The notes under the pieces are model-generated. The model saw only the letters and a list, made by a program, of their open reading frames with translations. It searched no databases and was not told where the DNA came from. Below are positions 9,025-18,906 of a stretch of DNA of 64,000 nt, in pieces (positions within the stretch are counted from its first letter, which is position 1; the number at the start of each line of letters is the position of its first letter). The position numbers and the translations under genes were made by a program. Origin of the DNA: Brienomyrus brachyistius (taxonomy: Eukaryota; Chordata; Actinopteri; Osteoglossiformes; Mormyridae); the NCBI RefSeq assembly GCF_023856365.1, contig NW_026042817.1, positions 29,532 to 93,531 on the forward strand. The letters run 5' to 3'.

Positions 9025-9798
9025 GAATTAAACAGATAAAGACATACCAGACATATGCAGATAATGTAAGGAAGTTATAGGAAGTTTGTTTCACTGTATT
9101 TGGCAATGCAAAATTATTCAAATATTTTGGGAAAACATAAAGTCATAATTGAAAAGATAATTTTAAAGCAATTTGTACTGGACCCTAAGCTTTTTCTGCT
9201 GGGATTATACCTAGAGAAACATAATTATAGTAGAAGTGAACAAATATTTATCGACCTCATTGTCCTTTAATAAAATAAAATGTATAGCTCTGTTATGGAC
9301 TAAGATGCACAGACCAAGTACTAATCAGTGGATAAGACAGATGTTGTCGAGTCTTCCATTTGAAAAGATAACGCAAAGGCCAAACAATATTTATTTGAAA
9401 GTATATGGAGTCCGTTCATTATCTATATTAAAGAATTGGATTTAATGGATAATGAAGTGGATGTCTAATCTTAACGGACAAAATCAGTACCGACCTCAAA
9501 GATTGATAAAATGTTTAACATATTTGTTTCATTTAGTATTCAGTAGGATTATAAAAGCCAACTTTGAATTGATTACCATGGGCAGAAACAGGAGTAATAT
9601 TCTTGTTTAGTGTTGTTTTGTTTTTCTTTTTTCTCTTTTCTCTTTTTTTATCCCTCAAGAGTAAATGCAGCAATCTTATGTTTGTATGATATTTGGAAAA
9701 CTGCACAATTGTAAAAGGCTTCAATGTGCCTTATATTTCAATGTCTTTAAAAAATGAAAATAAAATAAAAAATTATTGTAGACAAAAACATGCTAAAC

Positions 9799-9990
9799 TA
9801 TGGTTTCCAATCCTACAGTTGAGATGACCAGTCATAAAAATACATGTTAATGTCTGAATATTCCACAATTTTTCTAACCCTAAGCCTAGCCTCAGTTTCT
9901 AATGCTAATTTGTGGCCTAAATGTTAAAAACAGGCTGTTGAAAAGTAGGAAATATGCTATTTAATCATACTAAACTGTGGTTTCTATCCT
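9799..9990. repeat. 160-185 bp repeat, right part
   Basis: Continuation of the repeat interrupted by the L1 at 5769: second unit to 9894, third unit from 9895. Also present in units 2 and 3 (from about 19768 and 29625), where it follows the L1 tail fragment without the rest of the L1. Confidence 0.7.
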
Positions 9991-11110
9991 ACAGGGGAGC
10001 TGATTTAGATTCATAAAACCATGGCTAAATTTCATCAAGTAATGGTTTAAATTCCACGCTAATGATTTTCCATCATAAGGACTTTTCCACCAAGACTTTT
10101 GCATATCATGAGATTCTGACAGTTTAATGAAATCATGGCTTAAATTCATGACGGAATGAATTAATATAACAAGAGAATGACTTACCATCGAGTAATCATC
10201 TCGTGTTTCCTTGCAATGAAGTCATACTCATATGAAGAAATCTTGACAGTTTCATGAAATTATGGCTAAATTCAAGGAATCAAGGAATAACTTAATATCA
10301 CGACAATGACTTTCCATCAAGGAAACATTTGAGACTTTTTTATATCATGACATTTTGACTCAGTTTCATGAAACCATGGCTTAATTTCATGACGGAATTA
10401 ATTATCACAAATGGCTTACCATCGAGTAAAACTCATATTTCCGTTCAATGAAGACTGCTTCATATTATGATATTCTGAGGTAGTTTTTTGAATCCATGGC
10501 TAAATTTCATCGAGTAATGGTTTAATTTCACGAGAATGACTTTCCATCATAAGGACATCTTCATGGATTCACTGTTTCAAGAAACCATGGCAAAATTTAA
10601 TCAAGGAATAGCATAATTTCAAAAGAGAAAGATTTTCCATCAAGGAAACATCTCGTTTCCTTTGATTTGAGACTTCTTCAATCTTGAAATCTCTACTTCG
10701 TTTCATGAAACCATGGCTTAATTTCATGACGGAATTACAATATTAGAAGAGAATGACTTACAATCTAGTAAACATCTCATGTTTCCTTGTAATGAAGACT
10801 TCTACACATCATGAAATTCAGAGGTAGTATCATGATACAACGACTTAATTTCATGACGGAATGAATTAATATCACAAGTGAATGACTTTCCATCGAGTAA
10901 GGATCTCATGTTGAAGATCAATGTTTCAATGAAATCATTACGTAGTTTTATGAAACCATGGCAAAATTTCTTCGATGAAAATTTCACGAGATAGACTTTC
11001 CATCAAGGAAACATCTCATTTGTCCTTGGAATGAAGACTTCTTCATATCATGAAATTCTGACAGTTTCATGAAACCATGGCTTAATTTCGTGACGGAAAG
11101 AATATTACTT
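9990..11110. repeat. ~120-bp tandem repeat, about ten diverged copies
   Basis: The word AAACCATGGCTTAATTTCAT or a variant recurs about every 91-127 bases (near 10015, 10138, 10260, 10375, 10494, 10585, 10711, 10838, 10955 and 11076), each followed by GACGGAAT, GACTTTCCATC and CATATCATGA-type words. Short ORFs across it are repeat translations. No gene is supported. The transposon inserted about 20 bases beyond the array. Confidence 0.85.
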
Positions 11111-11131
11111 AATCTGACCCTCACTAAAGCG

Positions 11132-11137
11132 GCATGG
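11132..11137. other. Target-site duplication of transposon copy 1 (left)
   Basis: GCATGG here is repeated at 17819-17824, immediately outside the two inverted ends. A 6-bp duplication suits the IS3EU-type assignment. Confidence 0.9.
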
Positions 11138-11858
11138 TATGGAAGCCCGTTTCCGCCACAAAAAGAAAAAAAATAAGTCATAATAACGAGAAACTTTCTC
11201 ATTATTACGACTTAGTATCTCATAATAACAAGAAACTTTCTAATTTTTTCGACTTAGTTTCTCGTTATTATGAGATACTTTCTCATTAGTACGACTTAGT
11301 ATCCCATAATAACGAGAAACTTTCTCATTTTTACGACTTAGTTTCTCGTTATTATGAGATACTAAGTCGTACTAATGAGAAAGTATCTCATAATAACGAG
11401 AAACTTTCTCATTATTACGACTTAGTATCTCATAATAACGAGAAACTTTCTCATTATTACGACTTAGTATCTCATAATAACGAGAAACTAAGTCGTACTA
11501 ATGAGAAAGTATCTCATAATAACGAGAAACTAAGTCGTAAAAATGAGAAAGTTTCTCGTTATTATGAGATACTAAGTCGTACTAATGAGAAAGTATCTCA
11601 TAATAACGAGAAACTTTCTCATTTTTACGACTTAGTATCTCATAATAACGAGAAACTAAGTCGTACTAATGAGAAAGTATCTCATAATAACGAGAAACTA
11701 AGTCGTAAAAATGAGAAAGTTTCTCGTTATTATGAGATACTAAGTCGTACTAATGAGAAAGTATCTCATAATAACGAGAAACTTTCTCATTTTTACGACT
11801 TAGTTTCTCGTTATTATGAGATACTTTCTCATTATTATGACAGTTTCTCAGGAGAACC
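11138..11858 (+). repeat. Left terminal inverted repeat and 42-bp subterminal array, copy 1
   Basis: After the 71-bp terminal repeat the arm consists of the words TCTCATAATAACGAGAAAC (19) and TTTCTCATTATTACGACTTA + GTA (23), together 42 bases, repeated in both orientations. Because each word also occurs reversed, the region can fold into many stems. The unit is 14 codons long and one frame is largely free of stops. Such arrays may be transposase binding sites (inference). Confidence 0.9.
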
Positions 11859-11910
11859 TTATGAATGTGTACAACAAGTTGAGGTGACTGTGGCTAGAGT
11901 TAGCGGAGTT

Positions 11911-13701
11911 ATGTTTGCTAAGCATATTCAGCAGTACTTTAAACGGGGCTTCACAAATAAAGAAATACTAACGTTGCTGAAAGAGTTACATGGAGTTCAA
12001 ATTAGCAATCGAACCCTCGAGCGAATTCTGTACAGACGTCAGCTTTGGAGAAGAAAGAACAAAACTGACGAGGCTGATGTGGCAGCATTCATTCAACAAC
12101 AGCTACAAACATCGGGTCAGTCGCACGGCTATAGATGGATGCATCAGAAATGTTGGTTACATGGGATTATTACTGACAGAGAGACAGTTCGCATGATATT
12201 GCGATTACTAGACGGTCAGGGAGTGGATCTAAGGGCAAATAATCGACTGCGTCGGAGAGTGTACAATAGCCGTGGTCCCAATTACGTATGGCACATCGAT
12301 GGATATGATAAGTTAAAACCGTACGGCATTGCCATAAGTGGATGTATCGACGGGTTTTCCCGGAAAATAATTTGGCTCGAATCTTACAAAACAAACAATG
12401 ATCCACGCGTTATTGCGGGATATTATATAACAGCTGTTTCTGAATACGAAGGATGCCCTACAAGAGTCAGGCTGGACCATGGAACGGAGAACAGTTATAT
12501 CGCAGATATGCAAAGATTTTTTCAGTCCAATGAAAATTTTGCGGCACAGTGTGTCTCTTTAGGCCCAAGTACTACTAACCAACGAATTGAAAGATGGTGG
12601 CTCACTCTCCGAAGCCAGTGCGCACAATTTTGGATGAACATCTTTGACAGTCTCAAAGAAGATGGACATTTTATGGACACGTTTCTGGACAAATCGCTGA
12701 TCCAGTTTTGTTTCCAAAACATGATTCAGGTAGGCATAACATAGAACACCAATCACACACAATGGCAATGTAAATTATGGCTATAAAATTATTGCACATA
12801 TTCCAGTTTGTAGTGCATGCAAAGCAAAACAATACGTGTACATTTGCTGTCATAATAATGTCAGGTTGTGCTGTATTTTCAAATGCATTATCGTAGCATT
12901 TTACATAACAGCCGATCTTAACTGCAGTCTTCTCTTGGGTCACTTTGCTATAACTTTTTAATCATTCTGAAATATATTCTTATGACCATGTGCAATAAGT
13001 TATTTCATACCCTGATTATGATATCACGCGCGAACGTCATTTATACAAGTCACAGTCGGCGTATGGAGCAACTAACATTAAAAACGTCTCACTGTCGGCA
13101 GCTTTCTCCCATCGTTCACTTAATAGAGCTGAGGCGGTTCGTTCAAGACCGATATTTCAGCGGTGTATTGCAACACCACGAAATAAACGCCAGAGCAAAT
13201 TTTATTTTCCAATTCCATGACTTTTCCATGTTTTTCATGACTGTTCTTAACCTGTACATTTATACATTACAGTTCACGTATGCATTACCATTACAGTACT
13301 TGTTTTTATACGTAACCAGATTGCACCACCTTGAGGTGTAAATAGCCTATTATTTCTTCTGTCTTCAGGAGGAACTGGATGAAATTGCGTCTGCATGGAA
13401 CAATCACAGAATAAGACCAGTTCACAACTCGAGGTCCCCTAACGGACGTCCCTTACTGATGTATACAGTACCTCATTTATATGGAGCTACAGATTTGTTG
13501 CAGAATGTGAACCCTGAGCTGGCTGACTTGTGTCTTGAAGACTGTTTGTTTAAAGATTATCCTTGTGATGAAGATGTATTTCATGTTTGTGTTGAACTAA
13601 TGTCAGAGTATAATCTGTCTGTGTCAGATGATGTCTATGAAATGGTGGACATGTACATTAGACTTAGAGAGCTAATTATTAGTGAACTAAATGTTGAGTG
13701 A
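11911..13701 (+). CDS. IS3-like DDE integrase/transposase, two exons, copy 1
   Basis: Predicted exons are 11911-12729 and 13369-13701, giving 383 aa. The donor CAG|GTAGGC and acceptor TCTTCAG|GAG join in phase and restore a C-terminal WNNHRIRP...GRPLLMY region that exon 1 lacks. Residues 1-50 look like helix-turn-helix (NKEILTLLKELHGVQISNRT). Residues 70-103 (GYRWMHQKCWLHGI) resemble the HTH_21 region of bacterial IS3 OrfB. The catalytic core has D130 (WHIDGYDKL), D189 (VRLDHGTEN) and E227 (NQRIERWW), with 37 residues between the last two. This is a complete DDE triad of the retroviral-integrase (rve) fold, expected to cut and join the transposon ends. ATG 11911 is the first in-frame ATG; the frame is open further upstream into the terminal array. 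Polyadenylation signals follow at 13925 and 13945. Confidence 0.85.
12730..13368 (+). other. Predicted intron of the integrase gene, copy 1
   Basis: Begins GTAGGC after CAG and ends CTTCTGTCTTCAG, a good polypyrimidine tract and acceptor. Without splicing, translation stops four codons past the donor (VGIT, then TAG). The 119-codon ORF inside (12982-13341) has no recognisable motif and is not called. Same intron in copy 2 (22573-23211) and copy 3 (32556-33194). Confidence 0.8.
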
Positions 13702-14418
13702 TGTACTGATGCTAAAAATGTCAATTGAAATTATCACATGGAATATATGCATTTATATTCATACTGATTTCAATGAGAATTTGTAAAAGTACAAAACAGA
13801 CTCATTCTAAATTTAAATTCACATTGTATTATTTATTAGTCCAAACACTGTTTATTAGTCCATTTTTTGTCTTAAATTACTTTGTTTTAATGTATTCCTG
13901 TGCAATATCCAATACATTAACAGAAATAAACTGTATAGAGTGAAAATAAAGTGCACAGCACCAAAACATATAAGTTTCTTATAACGATAATTATATATAT
14001 AAAAAAATCTCAGAATAAAATGTCTAAAACATCTGAACATTCAAATTAAACTTCTTGAATTCAAAAGACACCTAAGCATAAAATGTCTAAAACATCTGAA
14101 CACTTGCATTAATCTAAATTAACACTAGCATTTACCCTTTTCTTTTGGATTTTTCAACTTTTCCTCCTTTTTGTTGGGTGTTGACACTTTAAACAAATAA
14201 GTCTAATTCAAACAAAAGATAAAGGTTCAGGGCTACAAAGTCACTCAGTGTAGGTAAAATGTTTCAATACAAAATGTGCACAATTGTGTGTCCATGGTGT
14301 AACTGATATAATCAAACTTTACATGGAACAAAGTTAACAAACACTACATTGTGCATTTTAAGACATGCATGGTACACATTTGCGTAAGTCACAGTGGACT
14401 TTCAGTACCACAAACTTT
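13702..14418. other. Non-coding region between convergent genes, copy 1
   Basis: AT-rich. AATAAA signals at 13925-13930 and 13945-13950 would serve the integrase transcript. A 25-base word starting ATAAAATGTCTAAAACATCT occurs twice, at 14015 and 14078. No ORF is supported. The same content is found at 23545-24261 and 33528-34244. Confidence 0.7.
13925..13950 (+). promoter_or_regulatory. Two polyadenylation signals for the integrase, copy 1
   Basis: AATAAA at 13925-13930 and 13945-13950, about 230 bases past the integrase stop. Equivalent signals lie at 23768 and 23788, and at 33751 and 33771. Confidence 0.55.
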
Positions 14419-17362
14419 TTAAACAATGTCCATTACCCATACATTTGATTCCAGAACTTTGTTGATCTCTGATCTGAAATCTAGATAACTGTCATAGTGG
14501 AGTGACAATTCCAACACACAGCCACAAGTATGCGCTATAGGTCTCCGCTGAAAGCTTTTTATTTGCGTAAAGATAATGCTAATGATTTTACCAAGAAATA
14601 AATCAGATCCTGTGCAAAATCTGAGAAACAGCGACAGTCGTTGCGGGTCAGACTCCCTCACATATGTAGTTACATACCTCTGAATGTCCTTCTCCTGGGT
14701 GTTCAGTGCCTCTGGGAAGGAAAGGGACTTCACAACTTTTCTGCTTGTCGGAAGCAGATACTCGTAAGTTGTTAAAATCTGCTCAATTTCTAGCCCAGCA
14801 GTTGAAAGTGTGGTTGCCCACTGATCAATGACATATGCAGGTTCTTGGAGCAGCTTTTTGTGTGCTAGCTCTTGAAGGATATCTCCAAAATTGTTGGCTG
14901 TTGGCCTTTTCCTACACAGGTAATTATCCAAAATCTCAAGTAATTCATCCTTGTCAACACTGTCAAAGTCTGATCGCCAAGATTCGAAAACTGCTCGGTC
15001 TCCTTCTGGAACAAACTTGAGGAAATTTTCAATTAAATCACTCTTGATATACCCAGAGGCTGCTTGTTCCAAAATCACTGGAGCTAGTCTGACAGGAAGA
15101 TACTTTTCCTTCCGCCATCCAAAAGCTATTATACGGCCAACACTTTCCCACTGTGCTTGGCCAAAATCGTGACGAAGAAAAGGCACTTTCAAAGAACTAC
15201 CCATGGTGCACTGGTCGTAAAAGTCATGCCAGAATTCAGAAAGACAGTCCCTTACTACTCCTCCATCATCATGCCCCATCTCAAAATTTCCATCTGGCAG
15301 TACAAGCTGGATTTTCACATTTTTGCTTAGAATACTTTCATCAGAAAAATGTGAAATAAGTTCAAGAAGTACATTTCCACGGTGAACAACTAGAATTCTT
15401 GGTGTTTTCTGACTTTCAGGAGACATAGGCAGTGTGTCATCCATGCTTTGCTCAGTAATGCCTCTATGATTATCTGTGACGAATGTAACTACGTTACTGT
15501 CTTCCAAAAGATCCAAAGTAAATGGTTCAGTGCTCACTACCTCTGTGGAGTGAAGAAAAGATATGCTTTGGGTGCTGGAAGTGTCTCTCTCATTCCCAAT
15601 GTAGATAACATCTGGTACATCTGCATTTTGGGATGTATGAGATGACTGTTCTATAATGGGGTGGAACTCTCAAAATCCTGAAAACTTAAATTTTCTTCAG
15701 AAAATTCTACATTTGCATTCCCCTGATTTTGTGTACTATTTTTTGTTTTTGTTGCCAAGTAGAACCTAAGAAGTGGCAATTTAGTGTCTTCGTACAATTT
15801 CCCCACTGTTGCACTTTCATCCACTGACATTTCCTGATAGTCTTTCAAGTCAAACTCAAATTCTGTGGTGTTCCCTTTCACATTCTTTCCATTTGGAAAA
15901 AAGAGACATGTCGCTTCTTTTATCAAATCTGCTTTGCTAGAATCCTTTGAGACATCAATTTTCCGTGTGCCCCCACCTTTTCTTGTTCTCACCTGTTTTA
16001 AAACCTTTTCTTCATCATCATAATGCATCCACCCCAATTCTATCTTCCTTACACTTTTCTCCGCATTTTTTGTGACCAATTTTTGAGTTGAGCCTTTTCC
16101 ATATTCCTCAGTTCTTTGTTTTTTGGATAATTTGGATTTTAGGCGATCAAAAAGCTTTGATTTGCGAGTTTGGGGACAATCTTCCTGCCGCCTACAAAAT
16201 CCAAGCACGGCCAGACGATCTCCATAAGATGGCAAGTATGTCTTCAGTTGCTCATCTGTCATCAGTAGAATGACACTGACATCAATCTAAAGAAAACAAA
16301 TAGTGCAATACAATCATCTATTTAAATATGCACAGTATTACATACATTTTGTTCTTTCCCATTATTGATATTGCAAGTCTGTTTAAACATACATAAATGA
16401 AAGCCAATTTTAATGCAACAAAGTATTTAAGTACTGTCACAGATTTAGAAACCAAGTACAGTGTGTGTGTATGCCTACGACTACCACTCATTTTGACGCT
16501 AAATATTACTGTAATTTAGGTTTAGTTAAATCTTACCTTTTCCTGTTCCAATTTTTCAATTGTTTCTTCTGGAACATTTCTTTGTCTTAAAAACTGTATC
16601 AAGTCACCCATTTCTGTGGACATATGCATGTTACAATTTCTTAGGATCATTGCCTGGTGGTGCAGTAAAATCACACCGATAACATAGCACAGAGGTGTTT
16701 AGAACAGATCAAATAACAGATTAAATTTCAAAAGCATACATTCGAAGAACCTCTTGTTAAAATCCCCTAATTTAACCAATAAAAAACAATGCGTGAAAAT
16801 GAAATTTTAAGAAGTTTTTACATATTCGACCTCCCACCAAATATGAAACATTACGCTTGGTAAATAGATCACACTTTGCTTGACATACAAGTAGCCAGAC
16901 ATGCAAACCTAATACACTAATCTAACTAGCTTTGTCTAACCGCAGTAAATAACATTTGCAGTTAACTCTATGCTGTATTCACTTGTGGTCTTAAATCACG
17001 AAGAACTGTATTCAGCACAATTTGTAAGTTTAAATTATTTTATTTATAATTCTAAAATCTGATCACGTGGACTGGCACTTATGCTAGATCTAGTTTATTA
17101 AGAATGCACAATAATAAATTGCAGTGAATTTTCCAAAAAACGCCATAGCATTAAAAACAACTGTAGTATGTGTTCTCGCAGACACTTTAGGTTGCTCTTT
17201 GGTCACAACGACTTTGGGAAACTCTCTCCCTATTAGCTATATCACGTTAAGCAGCCTACCCGAAAATCTAAACTGAGAACCATAAACTTGCCACCATGAA
17301 ATTACGAATAACACAACTGCACTTACCTTAGATAATGATGCGCAAAATACCATGCCCGCCAT
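14419..17362 (-). CDS. SAM-domain HECT-type E3 ubiquitin ligase, transposon cargo, copy 1
   Basis: Predicted coding segments, minus strand: 17362-17327, 16653-16537, 16286 to about 15660, then about 15657-14419 in a shifted frame. Donors (AAG|GTAAGT, AAG|GTAAGA) and acceptors (CAG|GCA, TTTAG|ATT) keep phase. Residues ~27-85 form a SAM-like domain (MGDLIQFLRQRNVPEETIEK ... LPSYGDRLAVLGFCRR). A basic linker and a GGGTRKIDVS / FEFDLKDYQE / LLRFYLATK domain follow. The last ~350 residues are HECT-like: VVHRGNVLLELISHFSD, NFEMGHDDGGVVRDCLSEFW, and near the end PIAHTCGCVLELS, where the Cys after HT matches the thioester cysteine. Related fish proteins are often labelled G2/M-phase E3 ligase-like. 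Odd point: a GGGG run (15658-15661, CCCC in the coding strand) is one base off for joining the linker to HECT, so either a one-base loss or an unseen splice separates them. Expected role is ubiquitin transfer; substrate unknown. Confidence 0.75.
16654..17326 (-). other. Predicted first intron of the SAM-HECT gene, copy 1
   Basis: On the minus strand it begins GTAAGTGC at 17326 and ends CACCACCAG at 16654. The first coding segment before it is only 12 codons (MAGMVFCASLSK) from the ATG at 17362. Its splice sites are consensus-like but the polypyrimidine tract is weak, so the next exon could be the true start (ATGs at 16650 or 16629). A second intron, 16287-16536, has GTAAGA and TTTCTTTAG ends. 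Confidence 0.6.
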
Positions 17363-17818
17363 AAACGTAGTCGAAGATTTGGAGCTTCCTCCGGAAACGG
17401 AAAAAGCCTCAGGTCATTTAAATCGAAGTCATGAAAAAAAAAAATTCTCGTTGTAAAAAAAAAAAAAAATATCGTTAGAAAAAAAAAATTCTCGTTGCAA
17501 AAAAAAAACGTTTCTCAAAATAACGAGAAACGTTCTCATTATTACGACTTAGTATCTCATAATAACGAGAAACTAAGTCATAATAATGAGAAAGTATCTC
17601 ATAATAACGAGATACTAAGTCGTAATAATGAGAAAGTTTCTCGTTATTATGAGATACTAAGTCGTACAAATGAGAAAGTTTCTCGTTATTATGAGATACT
17701 AAGTCGTACAAATGAGAAAGTTTCTCGTTATTATGAGATACTAAATTGTAATAATGAGAAAGTTTCTCGTTATTATGACTTATTTTTTTTCTTTTTGTGG
17801 CGGAAACGGGCTTCCATA
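17363..17818 (-). repeat. Right terminal inverted repeat and subterminal array, copy 1
   Basis: From the outer end inward: 71 bases identical in reverse complement to the left end, then about 250 bases of the same 42-bp words, then A-rich runs with TTCTCGTTG (17440-17510), then a short unique stretch that could hold the ligase promoter. The array is shorter than on the left. Its minus-strand translation repeats SHNNEKLSH.YDLV, the peptide that also precedes the integrase on the left. Confidence 0.85.
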
Positions 17819-17824
17819 GCATGG
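17819..17824. other. Target-site duplication of transposon copy 1 (right)
   Basis: GCATGG, identical to 11132-11137. Confidence 0.9.
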
Positions 17825-18906
17825 TGTCAGTTTCAAACCTCACTTTATATACATGACTTTTTTTTTAACAATTTAAAGGCACAAGTTATTTTACGTCATA
17901 ACCAACCCACGTTTGCTAGCTTAATGGCAGAAAATTAGCCAAAGCCAGGCGTCTGGTCCACAAGGGTTGCACTCAATCACTGATGTGTTTATGGTGTAAA
18001 CATGCTATAAACTAATTTATTCAATTATTTTCGTTAAGAGCTCGTTTTGCTTGCAAGTTGGAGGATTGCACTGCAGTGCATGACAATCTTTCATTTTGAA
18101 TGCAGGAGCACGAGGGAAGTGACGCAGGATATGTTCGGAGGGAAAATGAATGAAACAAGTGTTTCTTGTTACCAAAGAATTAATTTGCATGAAATTACAT
18201 AAAAAAGTATAGCACGTTATCATAATATTAGATTGTCTGAAATAACTTTACAACATCCCCACCCAAAGCCCCAAGTGAGTAAGCCATAGGCGACAATGGT
18301 AAGAAAAAACTCACTAGTAGGAAAAAACCTTGGGAGTCACCAGACTCAAAGGGGAAGCTCAAACCTCCAGGAGTCGGCAGGGATATTCAAAAACACACAC
18401 ATCAGATTATCTGCTGTAGTTTTCTTCTACATATACTATTCAGTGGTGCAGTGGTTCGCACTATTGCCTCACACCTCTGGGAACATTCATCCATTTTCTG
18501 AAACCGCTTCTCCTGTTCAGGGTTGTGGGGATCAATTTGCCTTTTGGAACAGGTGGTGAGGTGGATCACAGAAGCTACAGACACGAGGCAGGGAACAACC
18601 CAGGAAGGGGCACCAACGTATCACAATTCAGGCTCAAACACCAGACACACAGTTCATTCAAAACTCACACATGTAGTGTAAACCTATCTTTATGGGGCCC
18701 GCTCATTCACTTCTATGGGACAAATGCTAACGCTAACTAAGACTAGCTTAACACCTACCCTGCCCAAACTATGACCATAACTAACCAAGATAGTTTTTTG
18801 CATTGTTTTACATTTTTAGTTTTTTCATAGTAGATTCTGAATCTGGGAGGTTCTGTACACCTAGATCAAAAGATTCAGCCTGATCTGAGCATGCTAAAGC
18901 GATTTA
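17825..18906. other. Right flank of the transposon with fish-type interspersed repeat remnants, unit 1
   Basis: About 1.1 kb without a supported gene. Near 18295-18370, AACCTTGGGAGTCACCAGAC and neighbouring words resemble a common teleost interspersed repeat. Near 18440-18480, GTGGTGCAGTGGTTCGCACT, and near 18490-18530, CATCCATTTTCTGAAACCGC, resemble other widespread fish repeats, but I cannot assign families securely. The last 180 bases grade through GCTAACGCTAAC words into the 8-bp satellite. Equivalents: 27666-28747 and 37651-38732. Confidence 0.55.

Larger units (their letters stand above)
6521..9500 (+). pseudogene. L1 ORF2 reverse transcriptase remnant, split by Rex3-like insertion
   Basis: Reverse transcriptase motifs appear in order in changing frames: KSGKRAGPDGFPI near 6520-6560, [20 protein letters not shown] near 6795-6855, [12 protein letters not shown] near 6905-6940, and the catalytic box YADD at 7187-7198 within [12 protein letters not shown]. 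Downstream, pieces typical of the post-polymerase region run to about 9450 on both sides of the 8451-9024 insertion. The endonuclease domain is not recognisable, and many stops and frameshifts make it inactive. Confidence 0.8.
5770..9784 (+). mobile_element. Decayed L1-type LINE with 14-bp target duplication
   Basis: The element starts GAAGGACTTCCGGCTATGAC at 5770 and ends in an A-rich tail (about 9750-9784). AAAACATGCTAAAC is present at 5756-5769 and again at 9785-9798, a target-site duplication that fixes both ends. It contains ORF1 and ORF2 remnants in the usual order, both broken, and is itself interrupted by a Rex3-like insertion (8451-9024). Length without that insertion is about 3.4 kb, shorter than a complete L1, so internal deletions are likely. 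Confidence 0.85.
11138..17818 (+). mobile_element. IS3EU-like DNA transposon carrying a HECT ligase gene, copy 1 (6681 bp)
   Basis: Both ends carry a perfect 71-bp inverted repeat beginning TATGGAAGCCCG, flanked by GCATGG. Inside, in order: a left subterminal array of a 42-bp palindromic word, the plus-strand integrase gene (11911-13701), about 0.7 kb of non-coding sequence, the minus-strand SAM-HECT gene (17362-14419), and a right subterminal array. The two genes converge. The IS3EU assignment is from the transposase type and the 6-bp duplication, as I know the group; it was not checked against a library. The cargo ligase is the unusual part. Confidence 0.85.

Noticed and set aside
12982..13341. 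119-codon ORF between the two integrase exons, also in copies 2 and 3
   Set aside because: It lies wholly in a predicted intron with good splice sites and shows no motif. Its conservation among copies only reflects the recent duplication.
17475..17843. Minus-strand ORF of 122 codons with a repeated SHNNEKLSH peptide, also in copies 2 and 3
   Set aside because: It is the terminal inverted repeat read as codons. It is noted under findings as a frame property but not called as a gene.
18430..18480. tRNA-derived SINE or tRNA gene
   Set aside because: GCAGTGGTTCGCACT faintly resembles an A box, but no convincing B box at the right distance and no cloverleaf can be drawn.
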